Assembly: GCA_013398015.1 (NCBI GenBank)
Contig: VZRR01014186.1
Location: 501,585-565,584 of the forward strand
Origin: Oreocharis arfaki
Taxonomy: Eukaryota > Chordata > Aves > Passeriformes > Paramythiidae
Direction: 5' to 3'
DNA length: 64,000 bases
Positions within the stretch are counted from its first letter, which is position 1; each line of letters begins with the position of its first letter. Position numbers and translations under genes: made by a program. Below the pieces are notes generated by a model that saw only the letters and a list, made by a program, of their open reading frames with translations, had not been told where the DNA came from and made no database searches. Shown here one piece after another: positions 50,097 to 62,499 of the stretch.

Positions 50097-51140
50097 GAAT
50101 AGAATCACAGGATAGCATCATTACAGTTGGAAGAGACCTCCAAGTTCATCAAGTCCAGTCTTTGACCAAACACCACCATGTCAATTAGACCATAGTGCCT
50201 CATCCAATAATTTCTTGAACACTTCCAGGGATGATGATCCGCTGTGACATCTGTTTCAATGCATAAGTACCCTTTCACTGAAAAAGCCTTCATGATGTCC
50301 AGCCCAAACCTTTTCCTGGGACAGCTTGTTGTTTTACCCTGTCCCTAGTTACCTGGGAGAAGAGTCTGACCCCCACCTCACTGCAATCTCCTTTTAGACA
50401 GTTGTGGAAAATAATGTTCCCTCTGAGCCTCCTTTTATCCAGGCTAAACAACCTCAGTTCCTTCAGCCACTCCTTACACGACTCACTGTCTGGAGCCTTC
50501 ACGAGCTCCATTGCCCTTCTCTCTACATTCCATCACCTCCTGAGTGGGGGGCCCAAAACTGGACACAGGACTCGAGGTGTGGTCTCAGCTGTGCCAAGTA
50601 CAAGGGGGGCAGTGACTGCCCTGGTCCTTAACAGACACTCTGTTTTTGATAAATGCCAGGATGCCATGGGCCTTCTGAGGCACCTGGGCACATGCTGGCT
50701 CACATCAGCACCCCCAGGTTCTTTCTTGACGGGCAGCTTTCCAGCCACTCTACCTGCAGCCTCTAGCACTGCAGGGCTTGTTGTCACCCAGATGCAGAAC
50801 CCTGCACTTTTCTTTTGAACCTCAGACAGTTGGCCTCAGCCCATTGATCCAGCCTGTCCAGATGCTTCTGCAGAGCCTTCCTGCCCCCCAGCAGATCAAC
50901 ACTCCCCCCCAACTTCATGTTGTCTGCAAACTTACTGAGGTTCACTCAATCCCTTTATCCAGATTTTTGATAGATATTAAACAGGACTGGACTGAACACC
51001 GAGCCCTGGGAAACACCACTGGTGACTGGCTGGCAGCTGGATGTAACTCCATTCACTATCAACTCTCTGAGCCTTGCCAGCCAGCCAGCTTTTAACCCAG
51101 TGAAGAGTGCACCTGTTGAAGTCATGGGCTGCCAATTCTG
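50097..51140 (-). mobile_element. CR1 LINE fragment of about 1 kb, antisense to CDH7
   Basis: The + strand begins GAATAGAATCACAGGATAGC, the reverse complement of a CR1 3' end. The minus strand carries the CR1 ORF2 signature LRLFSLDKRRLRG (within 50290-50511), and the + strand gives the usual antisense landmarks, such as CCCTGGGAAACACCACTGGT near 51003. It is truncated near 51140 and its frames are broken. It is the longest unbroken-looking CR1 in this part of the gene. Confidence 0.9.
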
Positions 51141-52325
51141 AAGAAAAACTAAAGTAGATGTGTAAGTTACCTTTAAGCTGGATTTAGGAAAACGTTCATC
51201 TTATGTGATCTTTTCAGAAAAAAAAAGAAGTCCTGTAGACTTTATGAAAAGGAATCAAGAATTTATATTTCTTAGAAGTATTTCAAAATTTCTTCTTCGT
51301 TCACACTGTGACTAAGTTCTCCATCTGTAGAGTAGGATCAATTCCTTCCTGTGGTCTCATTTGTAATTTACATACTGCTATCAATGCTGCGTTAGTAAGG
51401 ACTCAGATCATTTGCATAACTCAGTTTCACAGTGGTGAGGGTGTTTGGAGAAAAAGAGTAATTTTTTTGCATATATTGGAGTTTTAAAAAATGTGTCAGG
51501 TTTTTCTCTGCAGCAGAAATCTTAGAATTGAAGAAACATTTATGGAAGTGAATGATGATTCAGTCATTTAATACAACAGATTCTGAAGTGCAAACCTACG
51601 TACAATTTTAAGTGAATTTATGTTGGTTTTTCAGAGAATCCTGATTTTAATGCATATTAGTGGAGTCTTGGCTTCACTTTCTAAGCAAAATACATACACA
51701 AACCCTTATTTTTTGTGGTTTCCAAAGCACTATTCCTAGAAATAGTGTACTAAAAAAGGCATCATATAAGTACAGATTTCACTTTATTCCCAAATTTGCA
51801 GGCTAAAGTTAGACTTCAGTAATATTAATAGCTTAGTAGTAAAACATCTAAAGAAAGAAACATGATACTCTATCCACCTACACTTTTATCAAATATTTGG
51901 TACTTAAAGTAGTTATGGTAATTTATAAAAAGAGGCTGCAGGGTATAGTTTTATTTTATGTATCATATGTGACTTTTTGAAATGTTATGAGACATGATTC
52001 AAGCTATTCGTAAGTCCATGGAGAGATTTTAGTAGACTTAAGCGGGGGGGGGAAAGACCAAAACCCCCTAAATACTCTTTAGAGTGAGGGTTGAAATGTC
52101 TTACTGCAGAAAGTTACAAGCATTAAGATTTCCCATGGTAAGGTTCTTGCTCACTTTGCCTTCATTTCTACGCTCAATACACAGGCCTACCACCAATATC
52201 GCCAAGCAGTTTGAATGTTAAAGGGAAAAATAATGTTGCAAAGAAATTTCTCATGGAAGTTGACTGCTAAGAGATTATTTTAAAACCTGAGCTCATTCTA
52301 AAAGCAATACTGGCAATTATAAAAT

Positions 52326-52343
52326 GGGGGTGGGGGGAGGAGA
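52326..52343 (+). repeat. G-rich run
   Basis: GGGGGTGGGGGGAGGAG on the sense strand; a further run of ten G lies at 52044-52053. These are simple sequence in the intron after coding exon 5. Confidence 0.5.
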
Positions 52344-55300
52344 GGTTTTATGCATGAGCTTTTGAGTGAAAAGTTATCTTTCCATTATTGTTAATTTTTT
52401 TTTTTTTTTTGCTAGAAATTTTTCTTTCAATTCTGTATCAGAGTTTACAATGTGAGAACTTGAGGCTTCCATGGTTCCTTTGAGAGATTGTGTGCATTTG
52501 TTTGATGTACTGCAGTTTTCAATATAAAACCTCAACTGGGCTTAAAAATGGGATTTTCATCTCTGAAAAGTACAGTATTACAAAGTTATCATACAATAAA
52601 AATGAACATTATAAAAATGGGCTTTCCATGAGTTATAACTTCATATCCAGCCTCTCTAAAATAGAAGACTTGTTTTGTAATTTCCTTCAAAATGGATAAA
52701 ATTCTCACCCCTTAAAAGGTAAAGAACTAAAAAAAAGACAGACCTCACAAAAGGAGAGATTAATGGGTCCTGCACAAGATCTAATCAGATAACACTAATG
52801 CACAGATATTAATGAAGCTGTCAAGCTCTATTCACTGTGCTGAAGGACTGAAGTATACATTGTCTGTTTAACCTTCACCACTGATGTAGTGATTTGCAGT
52901 CTGTTAACTTGGTGTTCCATCACTGGAACCTTGTGCTTTTGTTGTAGCAGGAAATAATGAAGGCATGATCCGAAGGCCATTTAAATAATGCTCTCTGTAT
53001 AACAGGCACCACTGATAATTAGATAAGAAGAAATAAAAAAAGAAAATCTTTTCAGTTCACTTTCTCAGTCTTTCATTAGTGTGTGTAGCACGTAATTTCT
53101 TCATTATATTAGCTAAGAAATGTTGAGATATTTACGCCAGGTCAAGAGCTCTTGCGTATTAATCATACCCTAGATATTCTGTTTGTTTTTCCCAGATTTT
53201 ATTCTGCCTCAAACCCTGATTGATACCTCTGTGTTCCCCAGAGGATCTGAGGTTGTGTATCTTATAGCAACAAATTGAGGATGATGACTGTAGCTTTCGT
53301 AGACGTTGCCACACCCCACAGGAGCCAGGCTCTACTAGAAAGAACTGAAATAAAACATTGCTTCCGCTGCGTGACACAACAACGCTTGATATTGTAAAGT
53401 GCCTTTGCCATACTTACCCTCTTCTAAACATCGACTTTTCTCCACTGTATACGTACATAGATTAAATTTTTTAAATTTACTTGTTTATTTTTCCTTAACA
53501 AAGATCCTCATATATTTTGGGTACTGTCAGCAGCATTGGGTACCAGATGATATTTGAGGAAATCCTGGGGAAGGATTCATGTTGCTGAGAGCAGATGTTT
53601 ACTTCTTTCAGTTACTGAGACTCCCTTACTAGTAACTGGTGAAAAACAGGCATTCACAACTAGACCAGCTGATTTCTTTCCTGGAAGAATTTTGCTACAG
53701 TCACACTAAGCACCATATGGTGATTCTTAGATGTACATGGCTAAGTTAGAGAAGGTTGAACATGCTCTTAGTAAGTAAGGCTGTTTAGAATGTGCATCTG
53801 TACAACTGTTAGTTTTTCATCCTTTTCTGTGAGGAAATACTTTTCTAATAAAAGTGTATTTTTGGTGAACTCCCTACTAGTCTAACACTCCCTCATGATA
53901 AACATTCACATGAAAAAACACATTTTTATGATTTCAGTTAATAAAGTTCTAACCTGGTCTTCTTTAATCAATATAGAAACTTGGGGGTGTCTTAAAATTA
54001 ATTTAAATAGTATTTCTTTTTTGTTGTGCTGGTCTATTAAAATTAAAATTTATATCATTTGTTCAGTCACATATATTGTGCTGTATGTATTTTGTCTATT
54101 AAAACAGAAATTTCATAATCTTTTCTACTTAGAAGGACTGTGCTGTTGACATTAGTATAGCAGAAGAAGCTATATTTTCTGCAGTTTCATGATATATTTT
54201 CATGTGTTTGATTAGGTATCACTGTAATCTCAGTCACCCAGTTTCAACAGATATCACTCATTAATGAGGATAAATTAGTTTTTCTTTCTCCACTACATAC
54301 TTTTTTACATTTTGACTGAAAATTTACTGTTTGCTAAAGGGTCAGTGTTTTTGTTACTGAGGGGGAGTTTTGGTTTGGGTTTGGTTTTTTTAAGTTCAAG
54401 AGATGTTAGCCTTTAGTCTTTGACATTTTTCAGGTTATCATTTCTTTACTTAGTATGCTGATTTTTCAGGTTATAATTTTTTCACTAATAGTTTGCTTTT
54501 ATTAGATAATGTGATGCTTTAAGGTATTTGTGTGCTTGTTTGTCTTCTCTTTAACCTTGCTGCTCATGGCCGTTTAACTTGCCTAATTGTTATCACCAGA
54601 GAATGAGGTTTCTGAGGCATTTTTCGTCATTCCAGCATCATTTTGCATTTGCATTATGGCTGTGAGGTTGTTTCATGACACATGTATTGTACTTTTAATA
54701 TAAAACCAAAGTGAAAATAAAAAACTGATAACCATGCTTTACTAATAAATACTGACCAGTTGTATCCAGTAAAGTGGCCAGTATCCAGACAGCCTTTCTA
54801 TTTCAGCATGTCTGTTTTCCTAGAGCAATGGACACTGCAACTTTGATTCAATGCAAGAAGTAAGTGCTTGCATAATGTGAGGATCACATGTATTCCCGTT
54901 CGGAGAAGCCTTTTGCTGCCACACAGAGTTTGTAAAAGTTCAGTGCCTTTCTGAGTGTGCTGTGCTGCAGTTCATTTTTCATATTTAAATCTAGACTGTT
55001 TGCAGCTGTATTATAGCATCAGCATAATCGCTGACTTTAAGATGCTCATTTGGGATTTATCCTACTGTAACTAGATGGAGAACTTAGGCCCTTGTAGGTC
55101 AACAGATGTGTGTTTCACCTCTGCTGCTCCTCTGAGTGAATACTGGAATGTTCACAGATGCTGGAGGATTAATTTGCAAGCACATCTCAGATCCCTGTGA
55201 TGTATTCAGTAGCAGAACTGCAGAAAAACATTTTTAATCTGTTTTATACACTTGGATTTATAGTTTGAAGATACAGTTGAGTAACCAGACCGCAGCTTTA

Positions 55301-56306
55301 GAAGTGCTTGGGTGTTTTGCTGCTCTTTTTAATGATTAAGCTTGGAATTACAAAGGAATAGTTACTTGGATGTTTGGTGCAAGCTGACAAAGTAAGACTA
55401 TAGATACAGGGTAAATGATTCTAATATTAACTTGATGCTTTCTTTCAGTAATGGCCTGTGAGCTAAAATGATTTTTTTCTCAAAATTAATTTTCTTCTTT
55501 TTGGACTGTTCTCCAGATCACAGATACCTTATTTATTGTGAGGGGTAATTTTTGATTCTAATGCAGTATTTATTTGAAAAGAAACTGTACTACTATTGAA
55601 GAAAATTAAAGCAGAAGGAAAGTATAAAAAAATCATGTGTGTTTTGCTTAATAAGCAAAAAACCCCAAAACAATCTCCAGGCTGCATTTCAGTACAAAAT
55701 ATTGTCACATAAGCAGTGTCATTTAAGCAATTGCCACATTTTCTACACCAATTTATAAAAGTGTGGAGACATAATTGTTTAGTCAATCCAAATACTATGC
55801 AAAACCCAATAAATTCCAAAGAAATTTTACATTAAAAAAAAAATCCCACTCATAATTTTCTGAATGAGGTGTTTCCACCTGTAAGTAACTGGAAAACATT
55901 ATATTGAGTTCTTATGTCTAGGTAGTATGTCACATTGTATTTGCCATTAGCTTAGATAAAATATTAATAAGACAAAAATAAGTATTAATTCACAATGGTG
56001 AAATAATCAGTGAGAATTTTATCCTCACAGAAGTTGCAGAAAGTTTTTCCATTATCTCATGGATTTGTTTCACTCACAAGGTAGAACCATCTTTCTTGTT
56101 AAAGTCATTGGAGAATATTCACTAGTGAGACACTGCAAATAGTGTTTCAAGAAAGCTAAAAACCATTGAATATTGTCTGTCATTCAAAGGTGCTGGTTGT
56201 ATACAAGTGGCAAAGGTCATTTTGTATTTACTGAAAGTTTTAAGCGAAAGAGTTTTGTGTCAATGTCGCTGAATAATGAAATTTCCTAATAACTTTGCCT
56301 GTATAG

Positions 56307-56560
56307 GAACTGGATTTTGAAGCTAAGACAAGCTATACCTTGAGGATAGAAGCAGCCAATATGCATGTTGACCCTCGTTTCCTGAGTCTGGGACCCTTCA
56401 GTGATATGACGACAGTGAAGATAATTGTGGAAGATGTTGATGAGCCACCGGTGTTTACTTCACGTTTGTACTCCATGGTGGTGTCTGAAGCAGCAAAGGT
56501 TGGCACTATCATTGGAACTGTAGCAGCCCATGATCCAGATGCCTCAAATAGTCCTGTCAG
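56307..56560 (+). CDS. CDH7: CDH7 coding exon 6: rest of EC3, linker, start of EC4
   Basis: Exon of 254 nt entering in phase 0 and leaving in phase 2, encoding residues 328-411 plus two bases of R412. It includes the EC3-EC4 calcium linker DVDEPP (370-375) and the EC4 signature HDPDASN (402-408). The acceptor CTGTATAG is usable but not strong in pyrimidines; the donor is GTAATT. The length matches the family's 254-nt exon. NSP at 408-410 is not a usable glycosylation sequon because proline follows and no Ser/Thr stands at +2. Confidence 0.97.
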
Positions 56561-59500
56561 GTAATTCTGAGAGGTCTTAATTATTTTTTCAGCCTTTGCA
56601 TTGAAGTTGTTCATGTTATGGTGGGAGGGGTTTTGTTAACACTGAAAGTAATTAATAAGCTTTATTCCCTTGCAGAGGGGAGATTCAGATTTTTGTGAGT
56701 TTGCAGGGTTTGACTTCTATAACGTGAACTACAGAACCTCTGAAAATAAGATATTAAAGTCTCTGAAACAAAGAAGAGAAGATCTAGTTACACAATCCTA
56801 AAGGAAAAAGTCACCTGAAAATATGGCTCATGTTTATTACTCTCTAAGCTTAGGAAGAGCCTAATATATTATTGTCTATAGCAAGTTATGTTCTCTTAAA
56901 TCAACCAGGATCAAAAATTATATCTATAATGTATGTGTATGCTTGAATAATGATTCATAGTCTGTGTGCACTAGGAATCAGAATGCAATTGGACATAAAT
57001 TCCCACATGGTAAACCAGAGCTGAGGTCCCACAGCAGGAAACATTAGTCAAGATGGTTAAAGGCTTTTGATTTTGTAAATTTTGCTGCAGCCAAATATCT
57101 TCCATTTGAATGGGAAGAAGTATGATCTGGAGATTCATAAACTGTCAAGCCCCTCTTCCTTTGTCTTCAGTGTCTGAAAAACCTGCAGGTCTTCCACAAT
57201 GTAATGTCCAAGATCTTTAAGAAACCATAAGAGAACACAAATTCTCAATCATATGTTTGCCTGTATCTAAGGTCAGAGCTCAAGGGCAAGGACTCACCAT
57301 CTTAGCTAAACCAGTAATGAGCTACTTGTTATTTTTCTTATGCAGAGCAGTAATATTAATTCTCAAAGGAACATGCAAAGGATCTAGAGAGTAATGGGTA
57401 TGACTTAGGAACTCTGTGAATGTAGACAACTGCAGGAGGGGGAACACACGCAAAAGTTAGTGCTTAGTTTCATTTGTTTTTATTGCTCGCTTAGGGCATA
57501 CATAAGAAAGACCATTGCAGGTACTTGTTTAGATGTCATTTGTTCTGGTAATGTTAAGTCTTTCCTTTCATGCATTGAAAATGAGCTTGGGAATCTAGTT
57601 TAATTTCTAAAGCAGCAATCTTAGGTTGCAAAAGTAAAGCATATGTTTCACTCCTAGAGGTGATGCAAGTGTTCTGTATCTTTCGTTATATATTTGCAAC
57701 ATATTCAAAATAGCTGATTTCTATCATGTATAAACAAGTCCTAGATGAATGTTTGGATTGGATTTACTTGTGAAATTTATCTTTGCTGATCTCTTTCTTT
57801 GCTGTGGCAGTATTTTCTTGCACCGATGTTAGCATCTGGTGTATAATATCTAGTTTAGCAGAATCATTTAGAATAGGCTTAAACACAGTTCCATTAATGC
57901 AGGCCATGCTCATAGTGCTTTTGAGTCCTGTGTAAACATGAAGATGAGTTTATTTGCCTTGATCAGGTTATTTTTTTACAATTCCAGCATAAAAAATAGT
58001 TATATTACAAACTAAGATCTTGAAGATTCCTTCTGCTTCAAAGTTGTTTGGAATTTGAGGGAGAGCAAAAAAGAGAAGCAGTGAAGATTTATCTATATGT
58101 TTTGTGAACCTGCTATGTACCTTGTCAAACATACAGAAAGATCATATCATTTAAAGCTGTTCTGCATATGCTCTGATACATCAGAGATAGATTCACCTAA
58201 AATTCGAATGTGCTAAGGAGGATTAATGCATAAAACTTTTCATGATCTGTTTAAGAAGTTTAAACTATTAATCTATAAATAAGTATTCCAACTTCCAAAC
58301 ATTGGATTATATTGATACTGATTAAAAACTAGATTTGTTACAATTCAGAAAATGTTGAAATTATAAGATCACACACAAAACCTTGACAATATCAAGGACT
58401 AGGAAAAATAATAAATGTTTTGAAAATCAGAGGTTATCTTATAAGGTCCAGAGAACTACTGATGTTTGAACTAGCTTAAATAAAGGATTTAAAACGCCTG
58501 CAGCTCAAAGATTTTCGAGTATTAATGGCTGTGAGGAATTAAAGGATTAAAAGTATTTAAAATATATTTTTTTAGAATTTGAGTATGGATACAGTGCTTG
58601 TAAATAAAGGAACTTAATGCTTGCTTCCTATGCATAAAAATTATTTTTCTCCTTGTTTCATAAGAATCTGTCATCCAATTTATATAACTTGTTTGCTTTC
58701 CTCTCTCCCTCCCTTTCTCTCTCCTTGTCTCCCTCCTTTATCTCTTTCTTCTTTTTCGTCTTTCTCACCTCTCCATCTCTTATCTCCTCCTTCTCTTTCT
58801 CCTTTTCTCCTTCTCCTTCTCTTTCTCCTCCTTCTCCTTTGACTCTTCAAGTTGCATAGTGATAGTCTTAATAATTGGGAAATCTAAGGATTTCTAAGGA
58901 AAATCTGGCAGGAGATTGAATCTCAGCTCTGAGGCCTGCCAAGCTTGACCGCATAGCAGAGGTGACAGGTATTGTCTCATGGGGAAACTTGCCAGCCACA
59001 AAGCAGCTGTGGAGCACTTCTGACCAAATAAACAACAGTTCTGTCAAGAAATAAAGTGAAAAATGGCCTACAGTTAACACAAAATGAAAGAAGAAAAGAA
59101 AAAGTGAGAGAGGGAAAGCAGTAATCCACGAAAACTGCTGTTACTGTTGTTACAACTCGTTAGTCTCTCTCTCACTGTGACATAATGCAGCAGAACAATT
59201 CTAACTATGTAACAAGTCTCTGCATTCAGATTATAGAGCTAAGACGGATAGGTAAAAAAACAGTAATTCATTAAAGAAGATTGTGTGTTACAGCACAGAA
59301 CAAACAAATCGTGTGATAAGATCGTTGTGTCTAGGAAGTCCCATTTTTTAATTGTCTTCCATAATTCTTTCTTTTAATGTTGTTCAGAGGATTTGGTTTA
59401 TGTTATATCAATAATCTAATATATCATCAGTGTGACAGTAATTGCAATGATCACACTTGATCTGATTCAGACATTTTAATTAATCCTGAGTATAGGGAAG

Positions 59501-60313
59501 TGCTCTGGAGTACATGCTTGACCTGAATGAGAGCACAAGAATCTGACCCAATGATAAATCTAATGTTGAGAATATTCCAGTTGTAAATCTAAATCTGCCT
59601 AATTAACTGTCCCTTTCTCTCAAAAGGGGTATAAGCAAATCACCCACAGGCATTTTGACCTTTTCTCTTATGCTATTTTCAGTTTGCTAAGGAGCTCATT
59701 TCCCCTTCCTAAAACAAATTGGGAAGTAAAGATATGTTAAGCCAAAACGTTAAGGGCATGAGCCTGTGTTTGTCTAATGACAGTAAAGCATCGGGAACTG
59801 ACAGTGATGACATGCAATCCCTTGACCCTAGTCTGCATCATCTCTCTTTTTTCTCCCTTCCCCTTCAGCTCTGGGTGACTCAGGGGCTCTTCTGCTGGTG
59901 ACAGAAGGCTCTGTGCTCAGGCTGCCAGCCCCCATGGGATCAGTGCCTGGCTGGTACAGTCTTGTAGCAAATACCATCTCACCTTCTCCTTAGCTGGCTC
60001 TCAGGAGGATGCTATTTGATTAATTCCAGAGTTTGCCTTACAGCAGAGAGGAAGAAAGAAAAGACGGAGGAATACCTATAACGTCACTTAAGAGGACACT
60101 GTGGGAGTGGGGCCCGCCACTGTCAGCACAAGTCACTGTGTAATTCTCTCACCTTTTCGTGTGGCTTTGCTTCTCTCAATGTCCCAGGGAAACTGGACTG
60201 AGCAATGCTCAAACTAAGGAAACAGGGGAAACACTTTCCCTCTAATAAGAAATCAATGAGTATTCTTACAGGCTGTATAATAAACGAAAAGTTTTCTTTC
60301 ATCCTTTACCTAG
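56561..60313 (+). other. CDH7: CDH7 intron between coding exons 6 and 7 (3.8 kb)
   Basis: A phase-2 intron of 3753 bp. Its only named feature is a pyrimidine-only tract of about 150 bp (58696-58840). The last 500 bp are less AT-rich than the rest. No gene or dispersed repeat was recognised. Confidence 0.92.
58696..58840. repeat. Pyrimidine-only tract (TCTCC / TTCTCC repeats)
   Basis: Nearly 150 bp of almost pure C and T on the + strand, with TCTCC, TTCTCC and CTTTCTC units. Polypurine-polypyrimidine tracts of this length can form triplex DNA. The serine- and leucine-rich open frames across it are artefacts. Confidence 0.85.
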
Positions 60314-60450
60314 GTACTCAATAGATCGAAACACAGACCTGGAGAGGTATTTCAATATTGATGCCAACAGTGGAGTCATTACAACTGCCAAATCTTTGGA
60401 CAGGGAAACTAATGCTGTTCATAATATCACAGTTCTGGCCATGGAAAGTC
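60314..60450 (+). CDS. CDH7: CDH7 coding exon 7: body of EC4
   Basis: Exon of 137 nt entering in phase 2 and leaving in phase 1, encoding residues 412 (part) to 457 plus one base of Q458. It starts RYSIDRN and includes the calcium motif LDRE at 440-443. N449-I-T451 is the only N-glycosylation sequon in the 498 residues visible here. The acceptor is TTTACCTAG and the donor a consensus GTAAGT. The size matches the family's 137-nt exon. Confidence 0.98.
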
Positions 60451-62377
60451 GTAAGTATCCATAGAAAGATTTTTATCGACAGTTTGTGTGTAAAGCTTCA
60501 GGCTTGGTTGTGATCAACTTTATTCAGAGAAATTGTGGCAGTTGCAAACCATGGCAGATAAAAATAACTTATTACTTACTGCAAAAGAAACTTATATGAT
60601 ACAAATTTTAAAATACAACAGTTTAGGTGTTTGCTCTTTCATTTGCTTCATACCTTGTGTATTCTTTCGTCTTCTGAAAGACAAGTACAAAGGGAGTTGA
60701 AATATGTTAAGTCAGCAGTCTCATACCGAATGTCATTACAGGAAAAGTGATGTGGAAGATAGGGGAGAGTGGTTATCCCGTCTTAGTGAGGGCACTCAGA
60801 GTTGCTTGCTGTTGGTCAACCACAGCATTCTTAGAAGGTATGAAGAAAAGGGGATGTGAATGCTAATGTGGTTTCATTTTCCGGACTCTAAGGTACCACT
60901 GTAGAAGTTATTTTGTACTTGGTGTCTTATTCTGGTGTAAGATGAAAAGTGTTGAAAAATGTAACGCTTCTAGTGGGTACAAGAACTCTTCTAATGCAAG
61001 TTCAAACCTAAACTTGTTCAGCTTTGAATACATTCTGTGAAGAGCAATATATTTTTGCTTTTATATTTGAAGACTTTATTTTTTCAAATTTCATTCTTAA
61101 TACTACTCTGTTGAGCTGAGATAGTAAAACAGTTATCAGTTCTCTGGCTGGCTGTTGTAAAAAAATCAACACTTCTTGATTTCTGTGAGCTTAATTTAAT
61201 GTTTAACCTGAAAGTTAACATTTCTCATTTCGCATCTCTATGTATTTATCTTGGGTTATCAGAAGTCATTGGTCTAAAAACCCAAAACGGAAAACAAAAA
61301 TTTTTCTGGGTAGTAACAAAAGTGATGAGGTAGACAAAGGGCATACCTGAGACAAATGACAATCTAGGAACAAAAGCACAACCTTGTACTGCTTTAATTT
61401 ATGTCCATAGCTGCTTGGTTTTCAATAAGCTTAGTTCAGCAAAAGAAAAATTTGGTGTCAGAATTGCTTACTTCTCTGGTATTTCACATGTGGAATGAAA
61501 AAAGAAACCTAAAAACCGCACTGTGTAACTTACATTTGTGTGCTTAAAATATTTATTAAAACTTAGTTGCAGTACACTATAAAAAGATAGACTCATATTT
61601 GAAGTTTTGTAGTTTTTCATTTTGTCCTGCTGTGACGCTAATATCACCATTTGTGGTAAAAAAAGATTAAAACATCTCTTTTCCCTGCTCCAAAAGAGAA
61701 GCAAAATAAGTACTGCACTCACTGATGTCCCTATGCTTAGTCAAAAATATAATTACTGTTCAAGGTTAAATTATGATGTTGGACCCTGAACAAACTCATA
61801 TTTTAGCTAGAGATATGTATCAGTTTAAGGATGTCGTTAATTTTAACGTGTTCCACATGTTAATGACAGTATTGAAATAGTTGTGTATGCACCTCAAATA
61901 CTTCGGTATTTGCTTCAGAGTGCAGCCTTCTCTTCTTTTCACTTATATAGAGCTGATAAAATTCTGGTATTGACTTCTTAATAGACTGATCCATCTGAAT
62001 TTCAGAAAAAAACCCTAAACATTTAACCCATATTAACCATGCTATTCCCAATATGAATAGTGATGTTCTGGCTAGCTCGGTGATGATTTTACATCGTCTT
62101 GCTCTTATCCTTCCATGTGATGTAATTCAATGCTGTGATTAGTGAGTTAGATTTCCAGTTTATCTTGAGAGTAAAGTCTTAGTTTAATCGAAGCAGCTGG
62201 AACACATAAATATTGGTCCAGAAGATCAAGAAAAGAGCTTCCTATGTATTTGAGGGTGGGATTATAATTGATTTGACAGGCATATCCAAAAGAAGAATGC
62301 AAATGAGAAAGATAATGACCTTAAGAATAACTTGCAGGGATCTCCTATTAATTGCTTTGTTGGATTTTTTCCTATAG
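60451..62377 (+). other. CDH7: CDH7 intron between coding exons 7 and 8 (1.9 kb)
   Basis: A phase-1 GT-AG intron of 1927 bp with an acceptor of TTTTTTCCTATAG. No repeats or other features were recognised. Confidence 0.93.
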
Positions 62378-62499
62378 AGAATCCAGCCCAGATTGGGAGA
62401 GGCTATGTGGCCATCACTATCCTTGACATCAATGACAATGCCCCTGAGTTTGCCATGGAATATGAGACAACTGTATGTGAAAATGCTCAGCCTGGTCAG
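62378..62499 (+). CDS. CDH7: CDH7 coding exon 8: end of EC4, start of EC5
   Basis: Exon of 122 nt entering in phase 1 and leaving in phase 0, encoding residues 458 (part) to 498. It contains the EC4-EC5 linker DINDNAPE (474-481). C491 is the first cysteine of the mature ectodomain; EC1-EC4 have none, and the rest of the EC5 cysteines are expected in the following exons. The donor is GTATGT. This is the last exon in the window. The next one should start near VIQKIS by family knowledge but is not present before 64000. Confidence 0.97.

Larger units (their letters stand above)
44860..56306 (+). other. CDH7: CDH7 intron between coding exons 5 and 6 (11.4 kb)
   Basis: A phase-0 intron. It holds an antisense ERVL-type solo LTR (46789-47351), an antisense CR1 fragment of about 1 kb (50097-51140), two short hairpin-forming inverted repeats (45324-45347 and 49616-49650), an A/C-rich tract (49244-49330) and G runs at 52044-52053 and 52326-52343. 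The remaining DNA is AT-rich and unrecognised. Confidence 0.92.

Noticed and set aside
56333..56614. 93-codon minus-strand frame opposite coding exon 6 (and an 80-codon one at 43155-43397 opposite exon 4)
   Set aside because: Both mirror a real coding exon, run past its splice sites and resemble no protein.
58621..58859. Serine- and leucine-rich + strand frames
   Set aside because: They are translations of the polypyrimidine tract.
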